A DNA stretch of 64,000 nt from Pseudomonadota bacterium (GTDB lineage Bacteria > Pseudomonadota > Gammaproteobacteria > Burkholderiales > Burkholderiaceae_B), in contig JAEXRL010000009.1 in the NCBI GenBank assembly GCA_023440825.1, positions 248,001 to 312,000 on the forward strand. Direction: 5' to 3'. This document shows, piece by piece, positions 33,983-42,897 of this stretch. Both the position numbers and the translations under genes were made by a program. Numbering within the stretch: the stretch's first letter is position 1; every line of letters starts with the position of its first letter. A model generated the notes under the pieces. It worked only from the letters and a program-made list of their open reading frames with translations. It was not told the origin of the DNA and ran no database searches.

Positions 33983-35398
33983 TTAGTGAATTTCGGCTAC
34001 GTGTAGTAGGTTCGTGCTGCCACTGGTACCAAACGGTACGCCAGCAATAATCACAATAGTGTCTCCAGTAGTGGCAAAGCCCTGACGTGTGGCCACATGA
34101 GTGGCGTGTTCCACCATTTCGGTTACGTCATGCACATGCTCACCAGCTATAGGGTGTACGCCCCAAGCGATAGTCAGTCTGCGGGCTGTCTGAATTAGAG
34201 GTGTTAATGCCAGAATGGGGGCCACTGGACGTTCGCGGCTGGCACGCAAGGCACTAAATCCTGTCGTGGTGTAGGCCACGGTAGTGGCAGGTTCCAGGAT
34301 ATTTGCGACGCGGCGCAGGGCACAACATATGGCATCTGGCGTGGTGGCTTCGGCTGGGCTGTGATTGGCTTCAATCACCGTGCGCCAGTTCGGGTCATGT
34401 TCAATTTCAGAAATAATACTATCCATGAAACTGACTGCCTCAAGAGGAAACTGACCTGATGCCGACTCTGCTGATAGCATCACTGCATCGGCACCGGAGT
34501 AGATGGCTGTCGCGACATCCGAGGCTTCCGCACGAGTGGGCACGGGTGAGCTGATCATGGACTCCAGCATCTGTGTAGCGATCACCACGGGGCGCCCTGC
34601 AGCCCGTGCCGCGCGTACTATCTGTCGCTGTATGACGGGCACACGTTGCGGTGGTACTTCGACACCCAGATCTCCTCGAGCAACCATCACACCATCACAA
34701 AGATCGATAATTTCGTCCAGATGCTCCAGTGCCTGGGGCTTTTCAAGCTTGGCCATGATCCATGCTTGATTGCCTATGATGGCACGTGCCTCGCGTATGT
34801 CCTCAGGTCGTTGCACGAATGATAAGGCGACCCAATCCACACCCAAATCTAGGCCAAAGCGTAAATCGTCCAGATCTTTGGGCGTGAGGGGAGAAATAGG
34901 GAGTACGACGCCGGGCACATTTACGCCTTTACGGTCGGACAGAGGGCCGCCCACGATGACGGTGGTGTCAGCGTGTTCTGCACTGAAACTGTCTACACGT
35001 AAGCGCAGTTTTCCGTCGTCTAAAAGCAGGTCTGTGCCATTTTCCAGTGCGGCAAAAATCTCTGGATGAGGCAAGTTGGCGCGGGTGGCATCCCCATCGG
35101 CAGGGTTCAGATCCAGCCTGAATTTCTGACCTGGCTCCAGTTGTACTTTACCGCCACTGATTTTCCCCACGCGTAGCTTAGGCCCTTGTAGATCCATCAG
35201 TATGCCAATGCTGCGCCCGCTTTCTTTCTCGAGTTCACGGATAATGCGATAACGCTCAGCGTGGTCCTCTTGTGTGCCATGGCTGAAGTTAAGTCGGAAA
35301 ACGTCTGCGCCTGCTTCATACAGTTCCCGTATGCGCTCAGGCGTAGAGCTGGCAGGCCCAAGAGTGGCTAAAATACGAGAGTGTCGGGTGCGTTTCAT
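33983..35398 (-). CDS. pyk: Pyruvate kinase
   Basis: 471 residues, as E. coli PykF. RHSRILATLGPASS (N-terminus), MAKLEKPQALEHLDEI (active-site lysine and glutamate) and VMVARGDLGVEVP (metal and substrate loop) are all present, followed by the C-terminal allosteric domain. It converts phosphoenolpyruvate to pyruvate. It is the last gene of the ttuD-HbpS-like-pyk run, whose first enzyme makes a phosphoglycerate, so it may be dedicated to carbon entering from glyoxylate or glycerate. Confidence 0.97.
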   Translation of the reverse strand: MKRTRHSRILATLGPASSTPERIRELYEAGADVFRLNFSHGTQEDHAERYRIIRELEKESGRSIGILMDLQGPKLRVGKISGGKVQLEPGQKFRLDLNPADGDATRANLPHPEIFAALENGTDLLLDDGKLRLRVDSFSAEHADTTVIVGGPLSDRKGVNVPGVVLPISPLTPKDLDDLRFGLDLGVDWVALSFVQRPEDIREARAIIGNQAWIMAKLEKPQALEHLDEIIDLCDGVMVARGDLGVEVPPQRVPVIQRQIVRAARAAGRPVVIATQMLESMISSPVPTRAEASDVATAIYSGADAVMLSAESASGQFPLEAVSFMDSIISEIEHDPNWRTVIEANHSPAEATTPDAICCALRRVANILEPATTVAYTTTGFSALRASRERPVAPILALTPLIQTARRLTIAWGVHPIAGEHVHDVTEMVEHATHVATRQGFATTGDTIVIIAGVPFGTSGSTNLLHVAEIH

Positions 35399-35417
35399 AA
35401 TGCTTTCCTTAGGCGGT

Positions 35418-35819
35418 TTACACAGTTAATGCGCTGACACCAGCGCGAGCGACCTGGGCATCTTCTCCGGCTTTTACGCCTGAAACGCCAACAGCTCCGA
35501 TGACCTGACCATTAATGATGATGGGCTCCCCCCCTTCCAGAGGAACGACGGGCATCGCCAAAGCAGCGATTCTTCCTTGATTCACCATGTCTTCGTATAC
35601 CTTGCTAGGCTTGCCGCTAAGAACGCTGGTTCGTGCCTTTTCTGGCGCTACGCTAGCGCTCATAAGGGGGGCACCATCCATACGTTGTAGCCATAGCGCG
35701 TGACCGCCAGCATCACAGATAGCGATGCTGACCGCCCAATTATTACTGAGGGCCTCTTGTTCAGCGGCCGCTGCAATCAGCTTGACGTCGTCAAGAGTGA
35801 GTAACTTTGTGTCTCTCAT
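35418..35819 (-). CDS. HbpS/GlcG family haem-binding-like protein
   Basis: 133 residues with the family pattern AICDAGGHALWLQRMDGAP and EGGEPIIINGQVIGAVGVSG. The family (formerly DUF336) includes GlcG of glycolate operons and the haem-binding sensor HbpS; the molecular role is unknown. Its place between ttuD and pyk fits the repeated link of GlcG-like proteins with glycolate and glyoxylate genes. It is 19 bp from pyk and 21 bp from ttuD, so it is in that operon. Confidence 0.88.
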   Translation of the reverse strand: MRDTKLLTLDDVKLIAAAAEQEALSNNWAVSIAICDAGGHALWLQRMDGAPLMSASVAPEKARTSVLSGKPSKVYEDMVNQGRIAALAMPVVPLEGGEPIIINGQVIGAVGVSGVKAGEDAQVARAGVSALTV

Positions 35820-35840
35820 TACTATTCCTTGGAGTTCACT

Positions 35841-37118
35841 TTAAACGCTGTTGGGTAAAACAAGAATTGCGCGAAAATCATTAACGTTGGTAAGTGTTGG
35901 GCCGGTGATCAGGGCATCATCCAGTGCTTCGAAAAAGCCGTGTCCGTCGTTATTGTCCAGGCTCTCCACGGGCCGTAATCCCTTATCCCAAGCTCGTCGT
36001 AAGGTGCTGGGATCAAAATATGCACCCGCTATTTCCTCTTGGCCATCGACACCATCGGTATCGCCAGCCAAGCCGTATATGCCTTCAGTGCCTGCGGTGG
36101 CAATCGCAGCCGATAGTAAAAACTCCACGTTGCGTCCACCACGTCCCGTGCCCTTGATGGTGACCGTGGTTTCACCTCCAGAAAGCAGCACGCAAGGAGC
36201 GGTGGCAGGCTGTCCGTGTTGTTTGGTGCTAAGTGCAATACCCGCCATCACCTTCGCTACGTCGCGGGCTTCACCCTCGATACTATCGCCCAGTAATACG
36301 GCTTTGATACCGGCTTGTTCGGCGACGCGTGCTGCGGCTTGTAAAGCCATTTGGGGGGTAGCAATTAAGTGAGTGGTGACATGGGCTAAACGATCGTCGT
36401 CTGGCTTGATGGTTTCCCCTTGACCGCTTTCTAGCAAAGTCTTGGCGGCAACAGGGATGTCAATACCATAGCGCCGGATGATGTCCAGTGCCTGTTCGCA
36501 GCTAGTGGGGTCATCGACTGTGGGGCCAGAGGCAATATCCATTGGATTATCTCCCGGCACATCAGAGATAATTAAATTGAGCAGTTTGGCCGGATGGCAG
36601 GCAGCAGCTAAACGTCCGCCCTTAATGGCAGATAAGTGTCGGCGTACACAGTTCATCTCGCTAATGGAAGCGCCAGATTTCAGCAAGGCTTTGTTAATGG
36701 CTTGTTTGTCTGCGAGTGAAATGCCCGGGGCAGCTAAAGGAAGCAAAGAAGAGCCACCGCCAGAAATTAGGCAAATCACCAGATCATCTGGGCTTAAGTT
36801 GTTAATGGTACGTAAAATCTCGTGAGCAGCATTTTCGCCTGCTTGATCAGGTACAGGATGGGCAGCCTCTAGAATTTTGATGTGTTCGCAGGGCACTGCA
36901 TAGCCGTAGCGTGTGACCACGACACCACTAATAGGGCCTTGATCCCAATGACGCTCAAGTGCCTGTGCCATCGCGGCTGATGCCTTACCTGCACCAATCA
37001 CAATTGTGCGACCCTTGGGGCGGGCAGGGAGGTAAGGTGGTATGCAATGTTCTGGCTGAGCAGCGTTGACAGCCGCTAGAAACATGTCTTTGAGTAAGGT
37101 CTTAGGCGTGATATTCAT
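35841..37118 (-). CDS. ttuD: Glycerate kinase (MOFRL family, TtuD/GckA type)
   Basis: 425 residues from the ATG at 37118, giving the usual N-terminus TPKTLLKDMFLAAVNAA; a start at 37166 would add 16 residues with no better ribosome site. ISGGGSSLL is the glycine-rich nucleotide loop, and LSGGETTVTIKGTGRGGRN with GDTDGVDG marks the MOFRL domain. It phosphorylates D-glycerate to 2-phosphoglycerate. It follows glxR in the glyoxylate carboligase route, after a terminator at 37226-37254 that may set its expression apart. Confidence 0.93.
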   Translation of the reverse strand: MNITPKTLLKDMFLAAVNAAQPEHCIPPYLPARPKGRTIVIGAGKASAAMAQALERHWDQGPISGVVVTRYGYAVPCEHIKILEAAHPVPDQAGENAAHEILRTINNLSPDDLVICLISGGGSSLLPLAAPGISLADKQAINKALLKSGASISEMNCVRRHLSAIKGGRLAAACHPAKLLNLIISDVPGDNPMDIASGPTVDDPTSCEQALDIIRRYGIDIPVAAKTLLESGQGETIKPDDDRLAHVTTHLIATPQMALQAAARVAEQAGIKAVLLGDSIEGEARDVAKVMAGIALSTKQHGQPATAPCVLLSGGETTVTIKGTGRGGRNVEFLLSAAIATAGTEGIYGLAGDTDGVDGQEEIAGAYFDPSTLRRAWDKGLRPVESLDNNDGHGFFEALDDALITGPTLTNVNDFRAILVLPNSV

Positions 37119-37225
37119 AAAGTCGTGTGGGCGTGTGGCAAGACAAAACAGGTTGAGCTTGTGCATGGCGGTGCCTAACTATGCATGAGCTCGTCTCCTG
37201 GGGTTTGTTATTATGTGTATGGAGC

Positions 37226-37254
37226 AAAAAAGCGGGCCCCTGGCCCGCTTTTTT
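37226..37254. terminator. Bidirectional terminator between glxR and ttuD
   Basis: GCGGGCC/GGCCCGC with a 3-nt loop is flanked by six A and six T. On the minus strand it ends the gcl-hyi-glxR transcript. Confidence 0.92.
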
Positions 37255-37265
37255 GGACAGCTTAC

Positions 37266-38150
37266 TTACTGGCCGATTTCATGGTTTGCCATGATTTCCA
37301 GAGCGCGAACCAGGGCGGAGTGGTCTTGTCCGGCACCACCATGCGCTGAGCAGGTATTAAACAGCTCTTGTGCGATGGCTGTACTGGGCAGGGCAACGCC
37401 CAACTGGCGAGCTGTAGTCAGAGCCAGGTTAAGGTCTTTTTGGTGCAGCTCGATACGGAAGCCTGGGTCAAAGGTACGTTTAACCATACGCTCGCCATGT
37501 ACTTCCAGAATGCGCGAGTTGGCAAAACCGCCCATCAAGGCCTCACGGACTTTAGCGGGATTGGCTCCGGCTTTAGAGGCTAGCAACAATGCTTCGCCTA
37601 CGGCCTCAATGGTCAGGGCTACAATAATTTGGTTCGCCACTTTAGTGATTTGGCCGTCACCATAACCACCTACCAAGGTGATGTTTTTGCCCATAAGCTC
37701 AAACAGCGGTTTAACCTGATCGAAGGCGGCTTGTTGACCACCGACCATAATGGTCAGAGAGGCCGCTTTGGCGCCTACCTCACCACCGGAGACCGGTGCG
37801 TCCAGATACTCGCAGTCCAGAGCGGTGATGCGCTGAGCAAATTCCTTGGTGGAAACGGGCGAGATGGAGCTCATGTCCACCACAATTTTTCCTTTGCTCA
37901 GACCGGCAGCAACCCCGTGCTCGCCAAATAAGGCATCTTCCACGTGTGGAGTGTCGGGTACCATGACAATGATGATGTCGGCTTGGCGTGCTACCTCGGT
38001 GCCGTTTTCGCATACGGTGGCGCCGGCTTCGACTACGCTTTTTGGGGCTTGGCTACGAGTGTGCACAAACAGCTCATGACCACCCTTTAGCAGGTTGATC
38101 GCCATGGGGGCACCCATAATACCCAAACCTATAAATCCGACTTTAGCCAT
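37266..38150 (-). CDS. glxR: 2-hydroxy-3-oxopropionate (tartronate semialdehyde) reductase
   Basis: 294 residues. Rossmann motif GFIGLGIMG (5-13), substrate loop DAPVSGGEVGA (118-128) and catalytic K170 in GDGQITKVANQ follow the GarR/GlxR pattern. It reduces tartronate semialdehyde, made by Gcl, to D-glycerate with NAD(P)H. It is 37 bp after hyi in the gcl operon. The operon context fixes the substrate better than the sequence does, as the family has many close relatives. Confidence 0.95.
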   Translation of the reverse strand: MAKVGFIGLGIMGAPMAINLLKGGHELFVHTRSQAPKSVVEAGATVCENGTEVARQADIIIVMVPDTPHVEDALFGEHGVAAGLSKGKIVVDMSSISPVSTKEFAQRITALDCEYLDAPVSGGEVGAKAASLTIMVGGQQAAFDQVKPLFELMGKNITLVGGYGDGQITKVANQIIVALTIEAVGEALLLASKAGANPAKVREALMGGFANSRILEVHGERMVKRTFDPGFRIELHQKDLNLALTTARQLGVALPSTAIAQELFNTCSAHGGAGQDHSALVRALEIMANHEIGQ

Positions 38151-38187
38151 TTCTTAATCTCCTGAATAATGTATGTATTGATGGGGT

Positions 38188-38967
38188 TTAGGCGCTCAGT
38201 GCCTGAATCCAACCCAGGCCGTCCTGAGTCAAACCTGCAGGCTTATATTCGCAGCCAATCCAACCATCATACCCCGTGTTGTCAATGTATTTGAACAACC
38301 ATGAGTAGTTAATCTCGCCAGTGCCAGGCTCATTACGGCCGGGGTTGTCAGCTAACTGTATATGGGCGATCTGCGGCAGGTGCTTTTTGATGGTGTTGGC
38401 CAGCTCACCTTCTTCGCGCTGAGCGTGGTAAATATCGTATTGAATGAACAGGTTACTCGAACCGACCTCGGCCAAAATCTGAGCAGCCTGATCGGTACGG
38501 CGTATAAAAAAACCGGGAATATCGAAATTATTAATGGGCTCAATTAATAGGCGCAGTCCTGCCGCCTCAAGCTGTGCTGCTGCAAACTTAAGGTTCTCAA
38601 CCAGAGTTTGTTGGGCTTTATCGATACTCAGGTTCTCGGGGCGCTTGCCAGCTAGGCAGTTCACCTGCGTGCAGCCTAAGGCTGTTGCATATTCAATGGC
38701 TCGCCCTACGCCGTCCTGAAACTCGCCGACGCGCTCGGGCAAAATAGCAATGCCGCGTTCACCACCATCCCAGTCACCAGCAGGCAGGTTGTGTAGTACC
38801 TGCGTGAGGCCGTGCTGCTGCAAGCGCTCGGCCAGCTCTTGCTTGTCGTAGGCGTAAGGAAATAGGTACTCAACTCCCTTGAAGCCTGCTTTGGCAGCGG
38901 CTTGGAAACGGTCCAGAAAATCATGCTCGTTAAAAAGCATGGTGAGGTTGGCGGCGAACTTGGGCAT
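38188..38967 (-). CDS. hyi: Hydroxypyruvate isomerase
   Basis: 259 residues of the xylose-isomerase-like TIM barrel family. KFAANLTMLFNEHDFLDRF at the start, LLIEPINNFDIPGFF (catalytic Glu) and WIGCEYKPAGLTQDGLGW at the end are characteristic of Hyi. It interconverts hydroxypyruvate and tartronate semialdehyde. Position between gcl and glxR is the standard arrangement in E. coli and Burkholderiales. Confidence 0.96.
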   Translation of the reverse strand: MPKFAANLTMLFNEHDFLDRFQAAAKAGFKGVEYLFPYAYDKQELAERLQQHGLTQVLHNLPAGDWDGGERGIAILPERVGEFQDGVGRAIEYATALGCTQVNCLAGKRPENLSIDKAQQTLVENLKFAAAQLEAAGLRLLIEPINNFDIPGFFIRRTDQAAQILAEVGSSNLFIQYDIYHAQREEGELANTIKKHLPQIAHIQLADNPGRNEPGTGEINYSWLFKYIDNTGYDGWIGCEYKPAGLTQDGLGWIQALSA

Positions 38968-38993
38968 GCGTTACTCCAGTTTTAAATCAGTAA

Positions 38994-40769
38994 TTAGTCA
39001 AGCAGAGAAATGGCAGTCGGTGCATCAACACCTTTGGCAGCCAACTCCTCAAATTCGCTCACATTCGTGAGCTCTGTACCCATGGACACGTTGGTGACAC
39101 GTTCAAGTATCAGCTCAATGACTACTGGAACACTGTACTCTTGCATCCAGGCACGGGCTTGGGCAATGGCGGCTTGAATGTCCTCGGGCTTATGTACGCG
39201 GATGGCTTTACACCCCAGTCCTTCTACCACGGTAACGTGATCCACGCCATAGCCAGCCGTTTCAGGCGCATTGATATTATCAAATGCTAACTGTACGCAG
39301 TAGTCCATTTCAAAGCCGCGCTGAGCCTGACGTATGAGTCCCAGATAGGCGTTGTTCACGAGAATATGCAGGTAGGGCAATTTGAACTGTGCGCCCACAG
39401 CAAGCTCTTCAATCATGAACTGAAAATCGTAATCGCCAGAAATCGCGACGACTTCACGGTCTGGTGTTGCTGCCACAACGCCCAGAGCGGCCGGTATGGT
39501 CCAGCCCAGAGGGCCAGCCTGACCGCAGTTAATCCAGTTACGTGGCTCGTAGACGTGCAAGAATTGCGCTGCAGCGATTTGCGACAGACCGATAGTGCTG
39601 ACATAGCACGTGGAACGGCCAAAGGCGCGGTTCATTTCTTCGTATACGCGCTGTGGCTTTAGCGGTACGTTGTCAAAATTGGTTTTGCGCTGCAGGCTGC
39701 GCTTACGTTGCTGGCAGTCAGCCACCCAGGCAGAGCGATCTTTGAGCTTGCCAGCGGCTTTGTATTCTTGTGCGACTTCGATAAACAGATCCAGCGCAGC
39801 ACCGGCATCGGAGGCAATCCCCAGGTCAGGTCCAAATACGCGACCAATTTGAGTGGGCTCGATATCCACGTGAATGAATTTTCTGCCTTCTTTGTACACG
39901 TCCACAGAGCCAGTATGACGGTTAGCCCAGCGGTTACCAATACCAAATACAAAGTCTGAAGCCAGCAAGGTTTCATTACCGTAACGGTGTGATGTTTGCA
40001 GACCCACCATGCCAGCCATCAGGGGGTGGTCGTCAGCAATCGTACCCCAGCCCATTAGCGTTGGAATGACGGGCACACCCACCAGTTCGGCGAAGGCTTG
40101 CAGCTTGTCGGAGGCGTTCGAGTTAATGACACCACCACCCGATACGATCAGTGGACGCTCTGAGTCGTTCAGCATTGAAATGGCTTTTTCTGCCTGTGCG
40201 CGAGTGGCGCTAGGCTGATACACCGGCAATGAAGAGTAGGTGTCCAGATCGAATTCGATCTCGGCCATTTGTACATCAAAGGGCATATCGATCAAGACCG
40301 GGCCTGGACGGCCAGAGCGCATGATATGAAACGCTTGTTGAAATACGCGTGGAATCAAGTCCGGCTCGCGTACGGTAACGGCCCATTTTGTGACAGGTTT
40401 GGCGATAGACTCAATGTCTACAGCTTGGAAGTCTTCTTTGTACAAACGTGCGCGCGGAGCTTGCCCTGTAATACATAAAATAGGGATTGAGTCTGCCGAG
40501 GCAGAGTACAAGCCTGTGATCATGTCAGTGCCTGCAGGGCCAGAGGTACCAATACAAACGCCGATATTACCGGGGGCAGCGCGCGTATAGCCTTCAGCCA
40601 TGTGTGAGGCACCTTCTACGTGGCGAGCCAGAATATGCTCAAAACCACCTTCTTTGCGCATGGCGGAATAAAACGGGTTAATAGCGGCGCCGGGCACGCC
40701 AAATACAGTGCTTACACCTTCTTTGCGCAGAATCGCAGCTGCGGCGTCTACGGCTCTCATTCGGGCCAT
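38994..40769 (-). CDS. gcl: Glyoxylate carboligase
   Basis: 591 residues of the ThDP-dependent acetolactate-synthase family. V51 replaces the catalytic glutamate in ILARHVEGASHMAEG, the known peculiarity of Gcl among ThDP enzymes, and the C-terminal half has the ThDP-Mg motif GDYDFQFMIEELAVG. It condenses two glyoxylate molecules to tartronate semialdehyde with release of CO2, needing FAD for structure. It is the first gene of gcl-hyi-glxR and is divergent from a LysR gene. Confidence 0.98.
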   Translation of the reverse strand: MARMRAVDAAAAILRKEGVSTVFGVPGAAINPFYSAMRKEGGFEHILARHVEGASHMAEGYTRAAPGNIGVCIGTSGPAGTDMITGLYSASADSIPILCITGQAPRARLYKEDFQAVDIESIAKPVTKWAVTVREPDLIPRVFQQAFHIMRSGRPGPVLIDMPFDVQMAEIEFDLDTYSSLPVYQPSATRAQAEKAISMLNDSERPLIVSGGGVINSNASDKLQAFAELVGVPVIPTLMGWGTIADDHPLMAGMVGLQTSHRYGNETLLASDFVFGIGNRWANRHTGSVDVYKEGRKFIHVDIEPTQIGRVFGPDLGIASDAGAALDLFIEVAQEYKAAGKLKDRSAWVADCQQRKRSLQRKTNFDNVPLKPQRVYEEMNRAFGRSTCYVSTIGLSQIAAAQFLHVYEPRNWINCGQAGPLGWTIPAALGVVAATPDREVVAISGDYDFQFMIEELAVGAQFKLPYLHILVNNAYLGLIRQAQRGFEMDYCVQLAFDNINAPETAGYGVDHVTVVEGLGCKAIRVHKPEDIQAAIAQARAWMQEYSVPVVIELILERVTNVSMGTELTNVSEFEELAAKGVDAPTAISLLD

Positions 40770-40782
40770 TGATGTCTCCTAG

Positions 40783-40816
40783 ATCATCGGTTGACGAAAT
40801 ACATAACTACGATGAT
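40783..40816. promoter_or_regulatory. Inverted repeat upstream of gcl and its LysR gene
   Basis: ATCATCG (40783-40789) and CGATGAT (40810-40816) are perfect 7-bp reverse complements 20 nt apart in the 111-bp divergent region. A second dyad, CGAT-N7-ATCG, overlaps 40851-40865. They may be regulator sites. Confidence 0.4.
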
Positions 40817-40880
40817 AGAGAGTGAAGGCTTGGCTTTGAATTGGTGGTACGATTGTTTCTATCGATACTTGGAGTATTGA

Positions 40881-41798
40881 ATGAGCCGCTATACAGAGAT
40901 ACGTAGTTTTGTGCTGGTTGCTGAAAAAGGCAGTTTTGCTGCTGCTTCCGTGGTCGAGGGAGTCACCCCTGTTGTCATGGGAAGGCGCTTGGATGCGCTG
41001 GAACAGCGTTTAGGGGTGCGTCTGATGCACCGCTCTACGCGTGGTCTAACCCTAACTGATTTGGGCGAGCAGTTTTTAGAGCAGTGCAGACAGATACTAA
41101 GGGACTTCGAAGAAGCCGAGGCCAGCATTAGTGCACAGCGAAAAGTGGTACGTGGGCACTTGGTGGTGTCTGCTCCCGCTGCGTTTGGGCGCCGTCACGT
41201 GGCACCTCACGCTTTAAGTTTTAAAAAACGTTACCCAGAATTAAAGTTATCGTTCAACTTTACCGATAGCGTAGTGGATCTGGTGCGCGAGGGCTACGAT
41301 ATGGCCTTACGCATTGGCGAGGTGACCGATCCTAACTATGTCGCGGTGCGTTTATTTCCTAATCGGCGTGTAGTGTGCGGTACCCCCGAATATTTCGAAC
41401 GTTATGGCGTCCCGCGTGTACCAGAAGATTTGTCTCGTCATAACTGTCTGGCGTTTAATCTGCAAGGTGGGCAGCAGCGTGGCTGGACATTCTTGCGTGA
41501 TGGCAAGCCATTTGCCGTGCGTGTCGATGGTGATCTGGACTGTAACGATGGTGAGCTGTTATTTAACTGGGTAAAGCAGGGTTGGGGAATAGGTTGGCGC
41601 TCTACATGGGAGATTCAGCCAGAACTCAAGCGTGGCGAGCTAGTTACCGTACTGGATGAGTTCGAGCTGCCCAGTTATGACATTCAGGCTGTATATCAGC
41701 AGCAGCGTTATTTGCCGGCTAAGGTACGCCGATTCATTGATTATTTGCGCGCCATCTATAACACTCCAGGATACTGGGATGGCGAGGTCAAGCTGTAG
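40881..41798 (+). CDS. LysR family transcriptional regulator, divergent from gcl
   Basis: 305 residues. The helix-turn-helix (EKGSFAAASVVEGVTPVVMG) and wing (MHRSTRGLTLTDLGEQFL) are followed by an effector domain starting near GHLVVSAPAAFGRRH. It belongs to the CrgA/AaeR-like group often seen with catabolic operons. The divergent position makes it the likely regulator of gcl-hyi-glxR, responding to glyoxylate or a ureide. It converges on the porin gene at 41861. Confidence 0.92.
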   Translation: MSRYTEIRSFVLVAEKGSFAAASVVEGVTPVVMGRRLDALEQRLGVRLMHRSTRGLTLTDLGEQFLEQCRQILRDFEEAEASISAQRKVVRGHLVVSAPAAFGRRHVAPHALSFKKRYPELKLSFNFTDSVVDLVREGYDMALRIGEVTDPNYVAVRLFPNRRVVCGTPEYFERYGVPRVPEDLSRHNCLAFNLQGGQQRGWTFLRDGKPFAVRVDGDLDCNDGELLFNWVKQGWGIGWRSTWEIQPELKRGELVTVLDEFELPSYDIQAVYQQQRYLPAKVRRFIDYLRAIYNTPGYWDGEVKL

Positions 41799-41813
41799 GC
41801 TAGGCCTCAATCA

Positions 41814-41853
41814 TTCCTCCCGCCTTGTTAACTAGCCAAGGCGGGTGGGGGAA
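41814..41853. other. Hairpin between convergent LysR and porin genes
   Basis: CCCGCCTTG/CAAGGCGGG forms a perfect 9-bp stem, extended by TTCC/GGAA after a mismatch. There is no T run on either strand, so it is not a standard intrinsic terminator; it may block or stabilise 3' ends. Confidence 0.5.
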
Positions 41854-41860
41854 CACTAGC

Positions 41861-42739
41861 TTAAAAGTGCCACTCTACCTGTATGGTAGGTGTGCTGGTG
41901 CGTATGCCTGGCTTTAGGTCGCCATTGCCTTTGTAGCGGTTCCCGAACTTGTTATTCCAGAACTCATAACCTACGCCTACCCATAAGGTGTTTTGCTTAT
42001 CGAAAGCAAGCTTGCCTATATCTGCCATGAGTGAAGTACGAATTAAGACCTCGGACTTGGTGCTCACGCCTGCATAGTCTTTGCCTTTGGGGCCGTTGTA
42101 ATTAGCAAACCCTTGGAATTTTAACGGTACAGACCCAGCATTGAAGGGGTAATTCCAGGCTAGGCTAGCCATAAACTGAGAATCAAAGCTGATTTTGTCT
42201 TTGGGGCAGGCAGGAGCACCTAGGCCACAATGGTTCCATTCTTTGCCGTATAGCAGACTCAAGTCGACGAAGCCTTTTGGTATATCGAATTTGAATGTAG
42301 GGCCTACTACGAGCAAGCGCTTACGTGGTGCGAAAGCAGTATTTTTGGTATTCAGGTCAAAACCTGCCGTGAGCGCTACATCTTTGACGGGGCCAAATGC
42401 CAGCGTAGTGTCAAAGACTTTGCTGAGCAGTAGTTGGTGCCGGTAGTTCAAGTAAGCTTCAGTAGCGCCATTGTTTTTGCTGCCATTGGATGGATCAGCC
42501 TTGTCAGATTGCAGTACGTCTAGGTTAAAAAAGTTTTGACCGTACTGGTAGCCGCTAACATGCGTGAGGCTGAGAATATGTTTTTTGATGTCTTTATCGT
42601 TCATGGGCTCGGTGTATCCAGAGCTGTACCGATAGCCTAAGAACGTGTCGCTCCAGTTTGCGGCATTCGCGGTTTGTGTGACGACACTGAGTGCGCCCGT
42701 AGCGAGTAATGCCAGGCCGGTTTGTTTGACGATATGCAT
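41861..42739 (-). CDS. Tsx-like outer membrane nucleoside channel
   Basis: 292 residues from the ATG at 42739, preceded by GAGGAGACCTC. A signal peptide ends at TANAANW and mature residues begin NWSDTFLGYRYSSGY, the family pattern for Channel_Tsx proteins. The C-terminal residue is Phe (VEWHF), as expected for a BamA substrate. Tsx admits nucleosides, and a role for purines or ureides is likely because the next gene upstream on this strand is a purine permease. Confidence 0.82.
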   Translation of the reverse strand: MHIVKQTGLALLATGALSVVTQTANAANWSDTFLGYRYSSGYTEPMNDKDIKKHILSLTHVSGYQYGQNFFNLDVLQSDKADPSNGSKNNGATEAYLNYRHQLLLSKVFDTTLAFGPVKDVALTAGFDLNTKNTAFAPRKRLLVVGPTFKFDIPKGFVDLSLLYGKEWNHCGLGAPACPKDKISFDSQFMASLAWNYPFNAGSVPLKFQGFANYNGPKGKDYAGVSTKSEVLIRTSLMADIGKLAFDKQNTLWVGVGYEFWNNKFGNRYKGNGDLKPGIRTSTPTIQVEWHF

Positions 42740-42863
42740 GAGGTCTCCTCGAGTTAATAAATCGCAGCTGCGATATGGCAAGGTCTATGCCTTGTTGTGG
42801 CGTTGTGTTTGCTTTCTTTTGGATTTATTTGCTTACTTTTTTGGGTTTGCTTGGCCGCAAACT

Positions 42864-42891
42864 GCTGCCTGAAGCCAAGGCTTCAGGCAGC
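42864..42891 (-). terminator. Hairpin after the purine permease gene
   Basis: A 13-bp perfect stem GCTGCCTGAAGCC/GGCTTCAGGCAGC with a 2-nt loop lies 6 bp after the permease stop. The T tract is weak (AGTTTG) on the minus strand, so read-through to the porin gene may occur. Confidence 0.6.
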
Positions 42892-42897
42892 TTGTCT

